Of a DNA stretch of 64,000 bases, positions 17,654 through 26,324 are shown piece after piece. Below the pieces are notes generated by a model. The model was not told the DNA's origin, ran no database searches, and saw nothing but the letters and a program-made list of their open reading frames with translations. The position numbers were made by a program, and so were the translations under genes. Where the stretch lies: NCBI RefSeq assembly GCF_001684955.1, contig NZ_MAYF01000035.1:1-64000 (forward strand), given 5' to 3'. The DNA comes from Chryseobacterium contaminans. Lineage in GTDB: Bacteria > Bacteroidota > Bacteroidia > Flavobacteriales > Weeksellaceae. The number at the start of each line of letters is the position of its first letter. Position 1 is the stretch's first letter.

Positions 17654-19408
17654 TTAGTTGATTCTAATCTGGTAAGGCATTTCCATTTTTATATCAGACT
17701 GTAATTTCTTATCAGTAATCTGTTGCAGAATTTCATAGTTAGATTTTCCAATCTTATTTTTGATAATTCTTGCAGACACCTCTTCTTCATTAAGGTCTTT
17801 AAAGATCTGCTCGAACGGAGTCATTTTCTTTGGATACGATTCTACATAGTAAGATTTCACACCTGCCTTCTGTGCAGCAAACTTCACAGCATCATTCAGC
17901 GTTCCCAGTTCATCTACCAAACCGATTTCTTTCGCACGAACACCGCTCCATACTCTACCGCCACCTACATTGTCAATCTGCTCAAATGTTTTCTTTCTGT
18001 TTTGAGTAACGAAATGCACAAATCTTTTATATGTACCTTCTACACTTCTCGTCATCATATTTACCCCATAAGGTGTTACTCCATTTAAACCTGAGTAATA
18101 CATTGAGTTAGCATTTGTAGCTACAACATCTGCACGGATACCATTCTTATTCGCTATATCTTTATAATAAGGCATTACTCCGAATACACCAATAGAACCG
18201 GTAAGTGTATTAGGTTCTGAATATATTTTATCAGCTGCCATTGCTACATAATAACCTCCTGATGCCGCATAATCACCAAAAGATACTACCAATGGTTTCT
18301 TCTTTTTCAGTTTTTGCAGTTCAAATAAAATTTCATCTGAAGCATTAGCACTTCCTCCAGGAGAATTAATCCTGAACACTACAGCTTTCACTTTATCATC
18401 TTCCTGAAGCTTTTTAATATACTTAACGTATTTTTCAGAGTGAATATCATTGTACTCATCTCCATTGTTTATAGATCCCGATGCATATAATACAGCTACC
18501 TTTTCTCCTGATTTATCATCATCCGCGAAAGAATTAATATAGTTTGTTAATGAAACTTTATTCAGTTTTTCTTTATCCTTTACATTCAGTTTCGTTTTAA
18601 GAATATCTTCGTATTCTGATTTTTGGATAAGCTTATCTGCCAGTTTATACTTTAAGCCTTGTTCAGGAATCATTCCGTATAAGCTGTCTACAACCATTCT
18701 GAATTGGGCAGTATCAATTTTTCTTGAAACAGCCATTTTATAAGATGTATTTTTCCAAAGATCATTCAGTAATGTGCTTAACTGCTCTTTATTTTCCGGA
18801 GAAATATCATTTCTTAAGAAAGGCTCCACCGCGGATTTGAATTTGCCGTGACGAATTACCTCTATTCCAATACCGTATTTATCTGCAAAATCTTTAAAGA
18901 ATGTAACTTCAGTGGAAAGTCCTTTCAACTCTATCCCTCCTGCAGGATGAAGATAATACTGATCTGCTACTGATCCAAGATAATAAGCAGATTGAGAAAC
19001 CCCATTTCCATATGCGTACACAAATTTTCCGCTTTTTTTGAAATCTTCAATAGCATTTCTAAGATCATCAATTTGGGTAAGACCTGCATTCAGGTCGTCC
19101 GTCTCAATGCTGATCCCTTTAATATTGTCATCGGTTTTAGCTTTATTAATAGCCTCAAGTACATCATACAAAAGAACGTTTTTATTCTGGCTGCCTAATC
19201 CAAACAAATCCATCTGTTCTTCTGTAGGGCTGTCTATTATATTGGTCTTTAAATTAATCGTAAGAACCGAATTCTTTTTCACCGCCACAGACTTGTCACT
19301 TCCCATAGAACTGAACACAAGCATCATAATAAAAAAGACGAAAAATACAGCACAAAGTATGATTATTGCTACTATATTTGCCAAAACATTTTTAAAGAAA
19401 CTTCTCAT
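17654..19408 (-). CDS. sppA: Signal peptide peptidase SppA, 67-kDa type
   Basis: Membrane-anchored serine protease that degrades cleaved signal peptides. 584 residues with one N-terminal transmembrane helix (about 8-32) and two tandem S49 domains, as in the long E. coli type. The general-base lysine is in the first domain (EVIRHGKFKSAVEPF) and the nucleophilic serine in the second (FGDYAASGGYYVAMAADKIY, preceded by INSPGGSA). Its start is only 20 bp from the divergent folK start, so the two promoters must overlap each other's coding sequence. Confidence 0.95.
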   Translation of the reverse strand: MRSFFKNVLANIVAIIILCAVFFVFFIMMLVFSSMGSDKSVAVKKNSVLTINLKTNIIDSPTEEQMDLFGLGSQNKNVLLYDVLEAINKAKTDDNIKGISIETDDLNAGLTQIDDLRNAIEDFKKSGKFVYAYGNGVSQSAYYLGSVADQYYLHPAGGIELKGLSTEVTFFKDFADKYGIGIEVIRHGKFKSAVEPFLRNDISPENKEQLSTLLNDLWKNTSYKMAVSRKIDTAQFRMVVDSLYGMIPEQGLKYKLADKLIQKSEYEDILKTKLNVKDKEKLNKVSLTNYINSFADDDKSGEKVAVLYASGSINNGDEYNDIHSEKYVKYIKKLQEDDKVKAVVFRINSPGGSANASDEILFELQKLKKKKPLVVSFGDYAASGGYYVAMAADKIYSEPNTLTGSIGVFGVMPYYKDIANKNGIRADVVATNANSMYYSGLNGVTPYGVNMMTRSVEGTYKRFVHFVTQNRKKTFEQIDNVGGGRVWSGVRAKEIGLVDELGTLNDAVKFAAQKAGVKSYYVESYPKKMTPFEQIFKDLNEEEVSARIIKNKIGKSNYEILQQITDKKLQSDIKMEMPYQIRIN

Positions 19409-19428
19409 AAATCAATCAATTTTACAAT

Positions 19429-19845
19429 ATGTCGCAGCAAAAGGTAGTTTTGTTACTAGGAAGTAACCTTGGAGAGCAAAAAAAAAATATAGAGCTGGCT
19501 TTAAATAAAATAAAGGATGCCGGAAACCAGATTTCACAGATAAGCGAATTTTTAATGTCTGACCCTGTAGAATTTGTCAGTTCCAATATTTTTTGTAATA
19601 TTGCAGCAATAATATTCACGCATCTTTCACCAATTCAGCTGCTTGATTGTATTAAAAACATTGAAGTTGAAATGGGAAGAATTAATGATTCAAAAGTATC
19701 AGGTGGTTACACAGACAGGGTAATAGATATTGATATCATTAAGTATAATGAATTAAACTTTAGATCAGAAAGATTAGAAATCCCTCATAAAAAACATCTT
19801 TTTGAAAGGGAATTTTCGAGAGTATTATTAAAGGATTTTATTTAA
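19429..19845 (+). CDS. folK: HPPK: 2-amino-4-hydroxy-6-hydroxymethyldihydropteridine pyrophosphokinase
   Basis: Transfers pyrophosphate from ATP to 6-hydroxymethyldihydropterin in folate synthesis. 138 residues, slightly shorter than the E. coli enzyme (159). Motifs: LLGSNLGEQKKNI at the N-terminus, the magnesium-binding pair in DRVIDIDII, and IPHKKHLFEREFSRVLL at the C-terminus. It is followed after only 17 bp by an outer-membrane protein gene with no terminator between them. Confidence 0.93.
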   Translation: MSQQKVVLLLGSNLGEQKKNIELALNKIKDAGNQISQISEFLMSDPVEFVSSNIFCNIAAIIFTHLSPIQLLDCIKNIEVEMGRINDSKVSGGYTDRVIDIDIIKYNELNFRSERLEIPHKKHLFEREFSRVLLKDFI

Positions 19846-19862
19846 AACATAAAACATATAGT

Positions 19863-20984
19863 ATGAAATTAGGTTTATTATTATTGGCTACAACCTTGCC
19901 AATTGCAGCTTTTGCGCAAAGTAGCAGTACTACAGTAAACTCTTCTACTGAGTACCCTAATACCTTTTCTTCTGGCTCTGCCAACGTACAACCCTTCAAC
20001 AACAAAGCCAGACATTTCAGAGATTGGTCTATTTCAATTGGAGGAGGTCCTGCATTTATGGTTCATTCTGCCTTAAAATCTATTCGTGAAGATAAGATCA
20101 ACTGGGGCTATAATGCTTATGTAAGTGTTGACAAGCAAATTTCACATACATTCGGTTTAAGCTTAATGTATACGAGAGGAGAAACGAAACAAACAGGTCA
20201 ACTTCCGGGAAATCCAGGCATATCTGCTGGAGTAGCAACAGGAACAACACAGTTTGATCAATTAGCATTAATGGGTGATATCAATTTCTCAAATCTACTA
20301 AGAAGAATTGATAATCATTCTCCATACAGATGGGCATTGCATGGTTATGGAGGCATCGGACTTCAAGGGTATAGAACTTCTTTACATGATAATGATCGAA
20401 ACAGATGGAGTGATAATCCTAAAAGAACTCCTTTATTCGTAAAGCAGAATCTTGATATTAATTCAATATATTATCAGTTTGGTGTAGGACTGAAGTATAA
20501 TGTATCCCCACTTATTGATGTTGAAGCCAGAACTATGTATCTAATCAGTGGTGAACAAGCATTTGATGGAAGTGGATATAATAATTCTAGTTATGATCCT
20601 AAAGCACCAACAGAATCAGGATATAGATATACTATACTTAACAATAGAAGATCATACAATGCCTGGACAGTATCTTTAGGAGTTTCTTTCAAACTAGGGA
20701 AACACTTATCTCATCTAGCTTGGCATGATCCGCTTCAAGAAGCCTATTATAAAACCAATGTTTTAGAAAATGCAACTACAGATCTTGTAGTTTGTGAAAA
20801 AGGAGATGCTGATAATGATGGGGTATGTGACGATTGGGACAGACAGCTTGATACTCCTGCTGGAGCAAGAGTAGATGGTGCTGGTGTTGCCCTAGACATG
20901 GATCTTGATGGCGTTATTGACCTTTATGATAAATGTGTAACTGTTCCTGGGCCTGTCGAAAACAACGGTTGTCCAATCAAATAA
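19863..20984 (+). CDS. Outer-membrane beta-barrel protein with thrombospondin-3 repeats, lacking an OmpA domain
   Basis: 373-residue paralogue of the next two genes. Signal peptide (LLLLATTLPIAAFAQ), conserved EYPNTFSSGSANVQPF start, an eight-strand type barrel (about 40-285), then calcium-binding thrombospondin type 3 loops (KGDADNDGVCDDWD and DMDLDGVIDLYDKC) ending at VENNGCPIK. The peptidoglycan-binding OmpA domain seen in its neighbours is absent, so it probably sits in the outer membrane without wall attachment. The barrel is clearly diverged from its neighbours, so it is not part of the recent conversion event. Confidence 0.85.
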   Translation: MKLGLLLLATTLPIAAFAQSSSTTVNSSTEYPNTFSSGSANVQPFNNKARHFRDWSISIGGGPAFMVHSALKSIREDKINWGYNAYVSVDKQISHTFGLSLMYTRGETKQTGQLPGNPGISAGVATGTTQFDQLALMGDINFSNLLRRIDNHSPYRWALHGYGGIGLQGYRTSLHDNDRNRWSDNPKRTPLFVKQNLDINSIYYQFGVGLKYNVSPLIDVEARTMYLISGEQAFDGSGYNNSSYDPKAPTESGYRYTILNNRRSYNAWTVSLGVSFKLGKHLSHLAWHDPLQEAYYKTNVLENATTDLVVCEKGDADNDGVCDDWDRQLDTPAGARVDGAGVALDMDLDGVIDLYDKCVTVPGPVENNGCPIK

Positions 20985-21031
20985 TATACATAGAACCTGT
21001 TTTTCAGAAAAAAACAAAATAAATATACACG

Positions 21032-22555
21032 ATGAAATTAAGTTTAGCAATTGTTGCTTTAGCATTGGCTGTTCCTACAGCCAGCTATGCACAAGACTCA
21101 ACGGCTGTTTCAAAAGGAGAATATCCCAATACATTCTCATCTGGTTCCGCCAATGTTTCCCCATTTACCAATCAATCTAAAAGATTTAATGACTGGGCTA
21201 TCTCTGCAGGGGTTGGAGTTCCACTAATGCAATCAGCAGATTTAACTTCCATTAAAAATGGTAATGGTAAAAACCTTTTCGGATATTCCGCTTATGTAAG
21301 TATTGATAAAGCAATCACCCATGCTTTTGGAATTAATTTACAATATGACAGAGGGGAAACAAGACAAGGATGGTTCAATACCAAAGATGCAGCACCCGAC
21401 GCAAAAGCTGTGGGGGCAAGAACTCAATACGATGCAATCTCAGTCCTTGGAGATATTAACTTCTCTAATCTTTTGAGAAGAGTTGATAATCATTCTACTT
21501 ACAGATGGGCTCTTCACGGATATGCTGGTGTAGGTACTATTGCTTATAGAGCATATCAAAAGGATATCAATGGACAGAGACTAATGACTGAAGTCAAACC
21601 ATTCAAACTTGGATCAATGTTTATGCAAGCTGGTACAGGTTTAAAATTCAAGGTTAATAGAAGAATTGACCTTGAAGGTAGATTAATGTATGTAATGACA
21701 GGTGACGATACTTTTGATGGTGGAGGCGAACCTTATAGTGAAATCAACAGACGTTCTTCACAAGTATCTGATAACTTCTTCAACGCTACTTTAGGTCTTT
21801 CTGTAAAATTAGGAAAACACGAATCTCATTTAATGTGGCATGACCCACTTCAGGAAATCTATTACAAACTTGATGTTCTGGCTAACAAAAACCAGGATAT
21901 TGAAGTATGTAAAAAAGGAGATGCTGATAACGATGGGGTATGTGACGATTGGGACAGACAGCTTGACACTCCTGCAGGAGCTAGAGTGGACGGTGCTGGT
22001 GTTGCTCTTGATACTGACCTTGATGGTGTTATCGATCTTTACGATAAGTGTGTAACTGTTCCAGGACCGGTTGAAAACAATGGCTGCCCTGTGAAAAAAG
22101 ACAATAATCAAACTGCTGTAGAAGTAGAAAAAACCCTTAAGGATATCTACTTTAACTTTAACAAAGCAACCATCAGACCAGAATCTAACAGTAAATTAGA
22201 CCTTGCTGCTTCAATTATCAAAGAAAACGGAGGAAACTATTTACTAACAGGGCATACTGATATTAAAGGAAATGCTGCATACAACCTAAGATTATCCAAA
22301 GAAAGAGCTGCTGCTGTAGTAGGTGCTCTGGAAAGCAGAGGTGTAAATGAAAGTGTACTAAAATCAAGAGGTGTAGGTTCTGCAGAAGCAACAATTCCCG
22401 CTTCCGCTTCAGATGCTGAAAGATTAGCAGACAGAAAAGTAACAGTAAAATTTATAGAAAGTTCTGAATGGAATTCTATTAAAAAGAAGGACTATGAAGA
22501 TGCTCCTGTAAAAAAAACAGTAAAAAAAGCTCCGGCTAAGAAAAAGAAAAAATAA
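21032..22555 (+). CDS. OmpA-family porin with thrombospondin-3 repeats and Lys-rich tail
   Basis: 507 residues: signal peptide (ALAVPTASYAQ), barrel (about 30-285), thrombospondin-3 repeats (about 290-350), and an OmpA C-terminal domain (about 362-475) with the peptidoglycan-binding residues in GHTDIKGNAAYNLRLSKERA. It ends in a basic tail of alternating Lys and Ala/Val (APVKKTVKKAPAKKKKK). Residues from the barrel start to VENN are identical to the next gene. Expected role: structural outer membrane-peptidoglycan link, possibly a slow porin. No terminator separates it from the preceding paralogue. Confidence 0.9.
   Translation: MKLSLAIVALALAVPTASYAQDSTAVSKGEYPNTFSSGSANVSPFTNQSKRFNDWAISAGVGVPLMQSADLTSIKNGNGKNLFGYSAYVSIDKAITHAFGINLQYDRGETRQGWFNTKDAAPDAKAVGARTQYDAISVLGDINFSNLLRRVDNHSTYRWALHGYAGVGTIAYRAYQKDINGQRLMTEVKPFKLGSMFMQAGTGLKFKVNRRIDLEGRLMYVMTGDDTFDGGGEPYSEINRRSSQVSDNFFNATLGLSVKLGKHESHLMWHDPLQEIYYKLDVLANKNQDIEVCKKGDADNDGVCDDWDRQLDTPAGARVDGAGVALDTDLDGVIDLYDKCVTVPGPVENNGCPVKKDNNQTAVEVEKTLKDIYFNFNKATIRPESNSKLDLAASIIKENGGNYLLTGHTDIKGNAAYNLRLSKERAAAVVGALESRGVNESVLKSRGVGSAEATIPASASDAERLADRKVTVKFIESSEWNSIKKKDYEDAPVKKTVKKAPAKKKKK
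21155..22080 (+). repeat. Copy 1 of a 926-bp identical tract in OmpA paralogues
   Basis: Line-by-line comparison finds no difference from 22891-23816 (offset 1736). The tract covers the barrel and thrombospondin repeats. Immediately upstream (21032-21154) the two genes differ at about a dozen sites, and the first downstream difference is at 22081. Confidence 0.95.
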
Positions 22556-22572
22556 TTTCTTATACAATACAT

Positions 22573-22610
22573 AAACCGAAAAGAATTGTTCTTTTCGGTT
22601 TATTTTTTTT
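22573..22610 (+). terminator. Intrinsic terminator between the OmpA paralogues
   Basis: Perfect 13-bp stem AAACCGAAAAGAA / TTCTTTTCGGTTT, TTG loop, then T-run. Ends the folK-barrel-OmpA transcript; the third paralogue must have its own promoter in 22611-22767. Confidence 0.9.
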
Positions 22611-22767
22611 CTACTACGGTTTTTTTTACATATCTTTATATCATTTTCCGGGCAATAGGTAGAGAATCACGAAGATACAACCACTATTGTTTTGAAAAAA
22701 AATAATGTAAAATCACTTTTTAACGTAAAAAAATCATTTAAAATAACTTAACTAAAAAAATAACACT

Positions 22768-24204
22768 ATGAAATTAAGTTTAGCAATTGCTGCTTTAGCA
22801 TTGGCCATTCCTAGTGCCAGCTATGCACAAGACTCAACGGCAGTTTCAAAAGGAGAGTATCCCAATACGTTCTCGTCTGGGTCTGCCAACGTTTCCCCAT
22901 TTACCAATCAATCTAAAAGATTTAATGACTGGGCTATCTCTGCAGGGGTTGGAGTTCCACTAATGCAATCAGCAGATTTAACTTCCATTAAAAATGGTAA
23001 TGGTAAAAACCTTTTCGGATATTCCGCTTATGTAAGTATTGATAAAGCAATCACCCATGCTTTTGGAATTAATTTACAATATGACAGAGGGGAAACAAGA
23101 CAAGGATGGTTCAATACCAAAGATGCAGCACCCGACGCAAAAGCTGTGGGGGCAAGAACTCAATACGATGCAATCTCAGTCCTTGGAGATATTAACTTCT
23201 CTAATCTTTTGAGAAGAGTTGATAATCATTCTACTTACAGATGGGCTCTTCACGGATATGCTGGTGTAGGTACTATTGCTTATAGAGCATATCAAAAGGA
23301 TATCAATGGACAGAGACTAATGACTGAAGTCAAACCATTCAAACTTGGATCAATGTTTATGCAAGCTGGTACAGGTTTAAAATTCAAGGTTAATAGAAGA
23401 ATTGACCTTGAAGGTAGATTAATGTATGTAATGACAGGTGACGATACTTTTGATGGTGGAGGCGAACCTTATAGTGAAATCAACAGACGTTCTTCACAAG
23501 TATCTGATAACTTCTTCAACGCTACTTTAGGTCTTTCTGTAAAATTAGGAAAACACGAATCTCATTTAATGTGGCATGACCCACTTCAGGAAATCTATTA
23601 CAAACTTGATGTTCTGGCTAACAAAAACCAGGATATTGAAGTATGTAAAAAAGGAGATGCTGATAACGATGGGGTATGTGACGATTGGGACAGACAGCTT
23701 GACACTCCTGCAGGAGCTAGAGTGGACGGTGCTGGTGTTGCTCTTGATACTGACCTTGATGGTGTTATCGATCTTTACGATAAGTGTGTAACTGTTCCAG
23801 GACCGGTTGAAAACAACGGCTGCCCTACTACCACTACAGGACCAGTAGTAGAAACAGAAACAAAATTAGAAGGAATTGAATTTGATTTAAATTCTGACAG
23901 AATTTTACCTTCAAATACTCCTATCCTGAATAATGCGGTAAACTACATCAATTCTTCAAACGGTTCTTACAATGTTGTAGGGGCTACTGATACAAGAGGT
24001 ACAGATGCTTACAACCAAAAATTATCTCAGAGAAGAGCAAATAACGTTAAGAATTACTTAATCAAAAACGGAGTTCAGTCTGGTAAATTAAACGCTGTAG
24101 GTAAAGGTGAAAAAGACCTTAAATACCCTGAGTGTGAACCGGCAACGAAGTGCCCTGAATGGAAAAACAGAGCCAACAGAAGAGTATACTTCGAAGCTAA
24201 ATAA
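22768..24204 (+). CDS. OmpA-family porin with thrombospondin-3 repeats (second full copy)
   Basis: 478 residues with the same signal peptide type, barrel and calcium-binding repeats as the previous gene, identical through VENN. Its OmpA domain is quite different (EFDLNSDRILPSNTPIL ... GATDTRGTDAYNQKLSQRRA ... NRANRRVYFEAK) and contains a Cys pair (EPATKCPE and YPECEP) near the end. The peptidoglycan-contact Asp and Arg are kept. It has a 160-bp AT-rich upstream region and its own terminator, so it is independently expressed. Confidence 0.9.
   Translation: MKLSLAIAALALAIPSASYAQDSTAVSKGEYPNTFSSGSANVSPFTNQSKRFNDWAISAGVGVPLMQSADLTSIKNGNGKNLFGYSAYVSIDKAITHAFGINLQYDRGETRQGWFNTKDAAPDAKAVGARTQYDAISVLGDINFSNLLRRVDNHSTYRWALHGYAGVGTIAYRAYQKDINGQRLMTEVKPFKLGSMFMQAGTGLKFKVNRRIDLEGRLMYVMTGDDTFDGGGEPYSEINRRSSQVSDNFFNATLGLSVKLGKHESHLMWHDPLQEIYYKLDVLANKNQDIEVCKKGDADNDGVCDDWDRQLDTPAGARVDGAGVALDTDLDGVIDLYDKCVTVPGPVENNGCPTTTTGPVVETETKLEGIEFDLNSDRILPSNTPILNNAVNYINSSNGSYNVVGATDTRGTDAYNQKLSQRRANNVKNYLIKNGVQSGKLNAVGKGEKDLKYPECEPATKCPEWKNRANRRVYFEAK
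22891..23816 (+). repeat. Copy 2 of a 926-bp identical tract in OmpA paralogues
   Basis: Identical to 21155-22080; see that entry. Confidence 0.95.
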
Positions 24205-24229
24205 TAAACGTATTAATTTATTATATAAA

Positions 24230-24256
24230 AGTCACGCATTGCGTGGCTTTTTTTGT
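24230..24256 (+). terminator. Intrinsic terminator after the OmpA gene
   Basis: Stem AGTCACGCA / TGCGTGGCT with one wobble pair, small TT loop region, then a T-run. Confidence 0.8.
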
Positions 24257-24270
24257 CATAATACTTTCCT

Positions 24271-24278
24271 TATTTTTA
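24271..24278 (+). promoter_or_regulatory. Possible -7 element of recQ
   Basis: TATTTTTA lies four bases before the recQ ATG, implying a very short or absent leader. One mismatch from TAnnTTTG. Confidence 0.35.
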
Positions 24279-24282
24279 CATC

Positions 24283-26190
24283 ATGATTTCTCCGCAGGAT
24301 TTTCAAAAGTTAAAATATGATACTCTTAAGTATTTCTGGGGCCATACCGGCTTCAGGGATTCTCAGGAAGAAATTATCAATGCTGTTATTAATGAAAAAG
24401 ATACACTGGTACTGCTTCCTACAGGTGCCGGAAAATCTTTATGTTATCAGCTCCCTGCTTTATTAAAAGAAGGAACTTGTCTGGTAATTTCACCATTACT
24501 GGCTTTAATGAAAGATCAGGTAAATCAGCTTAAACTTCGGGGAATAGAAGCTGAATATTTGTCGTCTGAATTGGATGAATATGATGCAGAAACCATTTAC
24601 AACCGCTGTAAAGAAGGGCTTACCAAATTACTTTATGTATCTCCTGAAAGATTAACCAATATTCAGTTCCTTCAAAATATTGAAGAAATTGAGTTATCAT
24701 TCATTGCTGTAGATGAGGCGCACTGTATTTCCGAATGGGGACAGGACTTTCGTCCTAGTTATCAAAACATTAAAAGCTTCAGAAACAATAATCCTGAAAT
24801 CCCTTGTCTGGCACTTACGGCAACAGCAACACCAAAGGTTTTGAAAGAGATCAAGAATAAGCTTGAACTAAGAAATCCGGCTGTTTTCCAAAAAAGTTTT
24901 AAAAGGGATAATATCAAAATATTTACAGAAGAGGTTTCCGATAAGTTTCAACGTGTTCTGGATATTTTAAAATATAATACAGATTCAGGAATCGTATATG
25001 TAAGAACCCGAAAAGAAGCTGAACTTCTTGCAGAATTCTTAAAGAAGAATCAATTGCAAAATGTAGATTATTTCCATGCCGGTTTAACTACAAAAGAAAA
25101 AAATGCAAGACAAAATACATGGAACAATAGTGACAATCAGGTCTTAATTTCCACCAATGCTTTTGGAATGGGTATTGACAAAGACAATGTACGTTTTGTA
25201 CTCCACTATTCTCCTGCTGCCTCTCTTGAAAACTACTATCAGGAAATAGGAAGAGCCGGAAGAGATGGTAAAGAAAGTTTTGCATTCATGCTGTGGAACC
25301 AACAGGAATTATTGAATTTTGATCAAATCCTGAAAAACCAAACTCCCAACAAGGCAGAATTTTTAAAGATCATTAGCTACCTCTACTCTATTTTTCAGGT
25401 AGCAGAATTTGAATTGCCTGAGAAAACATTCCAATTGAATATAACAGGCATACAGAATTTCACCGGTTTATCAAAAGCAAAAATCAATAATGTGCTTAAC
25501 TTCCTGCATAATCAGGAAATCATTTACTACAATAACAATAAGAGCCTATCATCTCTGGAGCTTTTTATTCAATCTGATGAAATAGATCAGCTGCCACAAA
25601 AAGATGCTTATTTCATAGAGCTTCTTCTCCGCACCATGTCCGGAATTACAACGCACAAGGTCATGTTCAGTGAACAACAGATCAGCAACAAAATTGAGGT
25701 CAGTGTTCCTTTAATTAAAGAACGTTTAAAAGAGCTTCAACAGAAGAATTACCTTGAATATATAGATGGAGCATTATCAAGCATCAAATTCTTGAAACCT
25801 CGTGATGAAAGAGCTATTAATAATGCTTATTGGAAGCTTTTTGAACATATTCAGCGAAATAAAATTCAGAAATGGGAAGAAATGAAGTTCTATGTTGAAG
25901 ATAAGGATTATTGTAAGATGAAACTTATTCTGGCTTATTTCGGGGAAAAAAAATCAAAAAACTGTGGCCACTGCTCTGTATGTGAGAAAAATAAACAATC
26001 TATTTTTGGAAAAAACATTTCACAGCAGATCATCAATGTATTGGCGAAAAAATCAGCAACTATTGAGGAACTTTCTGTGCAGCTAAATTATCATTCCAGA
26101 GAAAGTATTCTGGAGAACTTAATTTTCCTGCTGGACTCCGGAAAGGTAAAAATGTTAAATTTCAGAACCTATGCGCTTAATCATGGATAA
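24283..26190 (+). CDS. recQ: ATP-dependent DNA helicase RecQ
   Basis: 3'-5' superfamily 2 helicase for recombination and fork repair. 635 residues: helicase domain with Q-motif (FRDSQEEIINAVI), Walker A (LLPTGAGKSLCYQLPAL), DEAH box (VDEAHCISEWGQDFRPSY), TATATP, and motif VI (YYQEIGRAGRDG). The RQC zinc-binding region has four Cys (DYCKMK ... KNCGHCSVCEKN). A winged-helix-like C-terminus ends YALNHG; a classical HRDC domain is not obvious. It stands between terminators as a single gene. Confidence 0.95.
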   Translation: MISPQDFQKLKYDTLKYFWGHTGFRDSQEEIINAVINEKDTLVLLPTGAGKSLCYQLPALLKEGTCLVISPLLALMKDQVNQLKLRGIEAEYLSSELDEYDAETIYNRCKEGLTKLLYVSPERLTNIQFLQNIEEIELSFIAVDEAHCISEWGQDFRPSYQNIKSFRNNNPEIPCLALTATATPKVLKEIKNKLELRNPAVFQKSFKRDNIKIFTEEVSDKFQRVLDILKYNTDSGIVYVRTRKEAELLAEFLKKNQLQNVDYFHAGLTTKEKNARQNTWNNSDNQVLISTNAFGMGIDKDNVRFVLHYSPAASLENYYQEIGRAGRDGKESFAFMLWNQQELLNFDQILKNQTPNKAEFLKIISYLYSIFQVAEFELPEKTFQLNITGIQNFTGLSKAKINNVLNFLHNQEIIYYNNNKSLSSLELFIQSDEIDQLPQKDAYFIELLLRTMSGITTHKVMFSEQQISNKIEVSVPLIKERLKELQQKNYLEYIDGALSSIKFLKPRDERAINNAYWKLFEHIQRNKIQKWEEMKFYVEDKDYCKMKLILAYFGEKKSKNCGHCSVCEKNKQSIFGKNISQQIINVLAKKSATIEELSVQLNYHSRESILENLIFLLDSGKVKMLNFRTYALNHG

Positions 26191-26308
26191 TGAGTAATGA
26201 GTAACAATAAATATATTCTGAAAAGAATGTGATGTGATTCTTATTACCTTATCCTATTCTAAACACTCTTCTGCCTCAAACGAAACACCTTCCGACTCTC
26301 AGATCAAA
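26191..26308. repeat. Short-period intergenic sequence upstream of fmt
   Basis: The spacer contains TGAGTAATGAGTAA at its start and CTTCTGCCTCAAACG / CCTTCCGACTCTC near its end. The second part is the reverse-complement type of the GAGAGTCGGAGAGTTTGAG sequence at 41771-41799. No coding potential. Confidence 0.45.
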
Positions 26309-26312
26309 AACT

Positions 26313-26320
26313 TATCTTTG
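26313..26320 (+). promoter_or_regulatory. -7 promoter element of fmt
   Basis: TATCTTTG, an exact TAnnTTTG match, ends four bases before the ATG at 26325, so the transcript should be leaderless or nearly so. Confidence 0.6.
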
Positions 26321-26324
26321 TAGT

